Notes under the pieces: model-generated
Told to the model about the DNA's origin: nothing
The model's database searches: none
The model's input: only the letters and a program-made list of their open reading frames with translations
Shown: positions 61,501 through 64,000 of the stretch, piece by piece
Position numbering within the stretch: position 1 is the stretch's first letter
How the letters are laid out: the number at the start of each line of letters is the position of its first letter
Made by a program: the position numbers and the translations under genes
Origin: Patiria miniata
Lineage: Eukaryota; Echinodermata; Asteroidea; Valvatida; Asterinidae
Assembly (NCBI RefSeq): GCF_015706575.1
Contig: NW_024037051.1
Coordinates: 2,046,001 to 2,110,000, forward strand
Length of the DNA stretch: 64,000 nt
Direction of reading: 5' to 3'

Positions 61501-64000
61501 TGAATTTTCTCCGCAAGTACTGGGTTTCAAGACCTGTCCTTTTGCCAGCTTGTTGGCCTGATCACAAGCTTCCGAACAAGGTATAGTTTGTGCAGAACTT
61601 CCCAGGTTAAGGTACCGTTAGGCCGCGATATACGAAGTTCGTGTCGCGGGCGCTTGCAGGCATGGCTGTTAGACTGACTGCACATAGGGGTACTACTGGC
61701 ATTGATGCGCTATATCTTGAATTTTCTCCGCAAGTACTGGGTTTCAAGACCTGTCCTTTTGCCAGCTTGTTGGCCTGATCACAAGCTTCCGAACAAGGTA
61801 TAGTTTGTGCAGAACTTCCCAGGTTAAGGTACCGTTAGACCGCGATATACGAAGTTCGTGTCGCGGGCGCTTGCAGGCATGGCTGTTAGACTGACTGCAC
61901 ATAGGGGTACTACTGGCATTGATGCGCTATATCTTGAATTTTCTCCGCAAGTACTGGGTTTCAAGACCTGTCCTTTTGCCAGCTTGTTGGCCTGATCACA
62001 AGCTTCCGAACAAGGTATAGTTTGTGCAGAACTTCCCAGGTTAAGGTACCGTTAGACCGCGATATACGAAGTTCGTGTCGCGGGCGCTTGCAGGCATGGC
62101 TGTTAGACTGACTGCACATAGGGGTACTACTGGCATTGATGCGCTATATCTTTAATTTTCTCCGCAAGTACTGGGTTTCAAGACCTGTCCTTTTGCCAGC
62201 TTGTTGGCCTGATCACAAGCTTCCGAACAAGGTATAGTTTGTGCAGAACTTCCCAGGTTAAGGTACCGTTAGACCGCGATATACGAAGTTCGTGTCGCGG
62301 GCGCTTGCAGGCATGGCTGTTAGACTGACTGCACATAGGGGTACTACTACTGGCATTGATGCGCTATATCTTAATTTTCTCCGCAAGTACTGGGTTTCAA
62401 GACCTGTCCTTTTGCCAGCTTGTTGGCCTGATCACAAGCTTCCGAACAAGGTATAGTTTGTGCAGAACTTCCCAGGTTAAGGTACCTTTAGACCGCGATA
62501 TACGAAGTTCGTGTCGCGGGCGCTTGCAGGCATGGCTGTTAGACTGACTGCACATAGGGGTACTACTGGCATTGATGCGCTATATCTTAAATTTTCTCCG
62601 CAAGTACTGGGTTTCAAGACCTGTCCTTTTGCCAGCTTGTTGGCCTGATCACAAGCTTCCGAACAAGGTATAGTTTGTGCAGAACTTCCCAGGTTAAGGT
62701 ACCGTTAGGCCGCGATATACGAAGTTCGTGTCGCGGGCGCTTGCAGGCATGGCTGTTAGACTGACTGCACATAGGGGTACTACTGGCATTGATGCGCTAT
62801 ATCTTGATTTTCTCCGCAAGTACTGGGTTTCAAGACCTGTCCTTTTGCCAGCTTGTTGGCCTGATCACAAGCTTCCGAACAAGGTATAGTTTGTGCAGAA
62901 CTTCCCAGGTTAAGGTACCGTTAGACCGCGATATACGAAGTTCGTGTCGCGGGCGCTTGCAGGCATGGCTGTTAGACTGACTGCACATAGGGGTACTACT
63001 GGCATTGATGCGCTATATCTTGAATTTTCTCCGCAAGTACTGGGTTTCAAGACCTGTCCTTTTGCCAGCTTGTTGGCCTGATCACAAGCTTCCGAACAAG
63101 GTATAGTTTGTGCAGAACTTCCCAGGTTAAGGTACCGTTAGACCGCGATATACGAAGTTCGTGTCGCGGGCGCTTGCAGGCATGGCTGTTAGACTGACTG
63201 CACATAGGGGTACTACTGGCATTGATGCGCTATATCTTGAATTTTCTCCGCAAGTACTGGGTTTCAAGACCTGTCCTTTTGCCAGCTTGTTGGCCTGATC
63301 ACAAGCTTCCGAACAAGGTATAGTTTGTGCAGAACTTCCCAGGTTAAGGTACCGTTAGGCCGCGATATACGAAGTTCGTGTCGCGGGCGCTTGCAGGCAT
63401 GGCTGTTAGACTGACTGCACATAGGGGTACTACTGGCATTGATGCGCTATATCTTAATTTTCTCCGCAAGTACTGGGTTTCAAGACCTGTCCTTTTGCCA
63501 GCTTGTTGGCCTGATCACAAGCTTCCGAACAAGGTATAGTTTGTGCAGAACTTCCCAGGTTAAGGTACCGTTAGACCGCGATATACGAAGTTCGTGTCGC
63601 GGGCGCTTGCAGGCATGGCTGTTAGACTGACTGCACATAGGGGTACTACTGGCATTGATGCGCTATATCTTAAATTTTCTCCGCAACCACTGGGTTTCAA
63701 GACCTGTCCTTTTGCCAGCTTGTTGGCCTGATCACAAGCTTCCGAACAAGGTATAGTTTGTGCAGAACTTCCCAGGTTAAGGTACCGTTAGGCCGCGATA
63801 TACGAAGTTCGTGTCGCGGGCGCTTGCAGGCATGGCTGTTAGACTGACTGCACATAGGGGTACTACTGGCATTGATGCGCTATATCTTGAATTTTCTCCG
63901 CAAGAACTGGGTTTCAAGACCTGTCCTTTTGCCAGCTTGTTGGCCTGATCACAAGCTTCCGAACAAGGTATAGTTTGTGCAGAACTTCCCAGGTTAAGGT
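49534..64000 (+). repeat. 217-bp satellite array, homogeneous subfamily B
   Basis: About 67 units in the same orientation. Nearly all share GCAGGCATGGCTGTTAGAC (standard GCATTGCTG), CCGCAAGTACTGGG (standard CAACCACTGGG), TTGGCCTGATCACAAGC (standard CTCATC or CTTATC) and GGTACCGTTAG (standard GGTACCTTTAG). From about 54 kb onward most units differ at only a few sites, mainly TAGACC or TAGGCC, GGTACTACT or GGTTCTACT, and a two-base TA insertion giving GGTACTATACTGG. Closer to the gap (49534-54000) single-base losses are frequent. A single unit near 62490 has CCTTTAG and one near 63690 has CAACCACTGGG, so a trace of the standard type persists. The array runs off the right edge. Confidence 0.97.

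Noticed and set aside
150-63630. Dozens of near-identical open frames of about 60-100 codons in the satellite, on both strands
   Set aside because: Most plus-strand ones open with GTG (GTGTCGCGG), not ATG. The 217-bp period is not a multiple of three, so each unit shifts frame. Frames are open on both strands at once, and single-base indels between units are tolerated. They are by-products of repetition.
1-64000. CRISPR array
   Set aside because: The whole 217-bp period is repeated with no unique spacers, and the genome context is eukaryotic.

Overview
The window is almost entirely one tandem satellite array. The unit is about 217 bp and I estimate 265-270 head-to-tail copies, all in the same orientation. 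The interruptions are an internal piece of a LINE retrotransposon, one DNA element with 574-bp inverted arms (itself filled with older transposon debris), and a 500-N assembly gap. I see no host protein gene, rRNA, tRNA or CRISPR. The array, an APE-type LINE of the CR1/L2/Jockey kind, the tail of a second LINE and short inverted-repeat elements indicate an animal genome, probably an invertebrate. The sequence alone does not give the species. The setting looks like constitutive heterochromatin (centromeric, pericentromeric or subtelomeric).

Layout. 1-4488: old, diverged satellite with trimer and 7-mer higher-order repeats. 4489-7442: minus-strand LINE fragment (end of ORF1, endonuclease, first part of reverse transcriptase). 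7443-26840: more diverged satellite with clear higher-order repeats: a perfect 428-bp dimer duplication, an 11-mer of 2382 bp, and hexamers of about 1.3 kb. 26841-29165: long-inverted-arm element containing a poly-G/poly-C inverted-repeat element, a 114-bp hairpin element and a LINE 3' tail. 29166-40568: satellite again, including another copy of the 1.3-kb hexamer. 40569-49033: the same satellite interleaved with a distinct subfamily (called C here). 49034-49533: gap of exactly 500 N. 49534-64000: a far more uniform subfamily (called B here), with diagnostic changes in nearly every unit.

The main story is layered satellite evolution. A diverged, transposon-invaded part on the left gives way to a homogeneous part on the right, with the sequence gap exactly at the change. 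Each unit carries a 34-bp block with two short perfect palindromes (AAGGTACCTT and ACGAAGTTCGT). The second persists across all subfamilies and the first is lost in B. The many short open frames in the satellite (about 65 codons, mostly opening with GTG) are a by-product of repetition and not genes. Small deletions in base runs between about 29 and 54 kb suggest uncorrected long-read consensus error, so fine differences there should be read with care.
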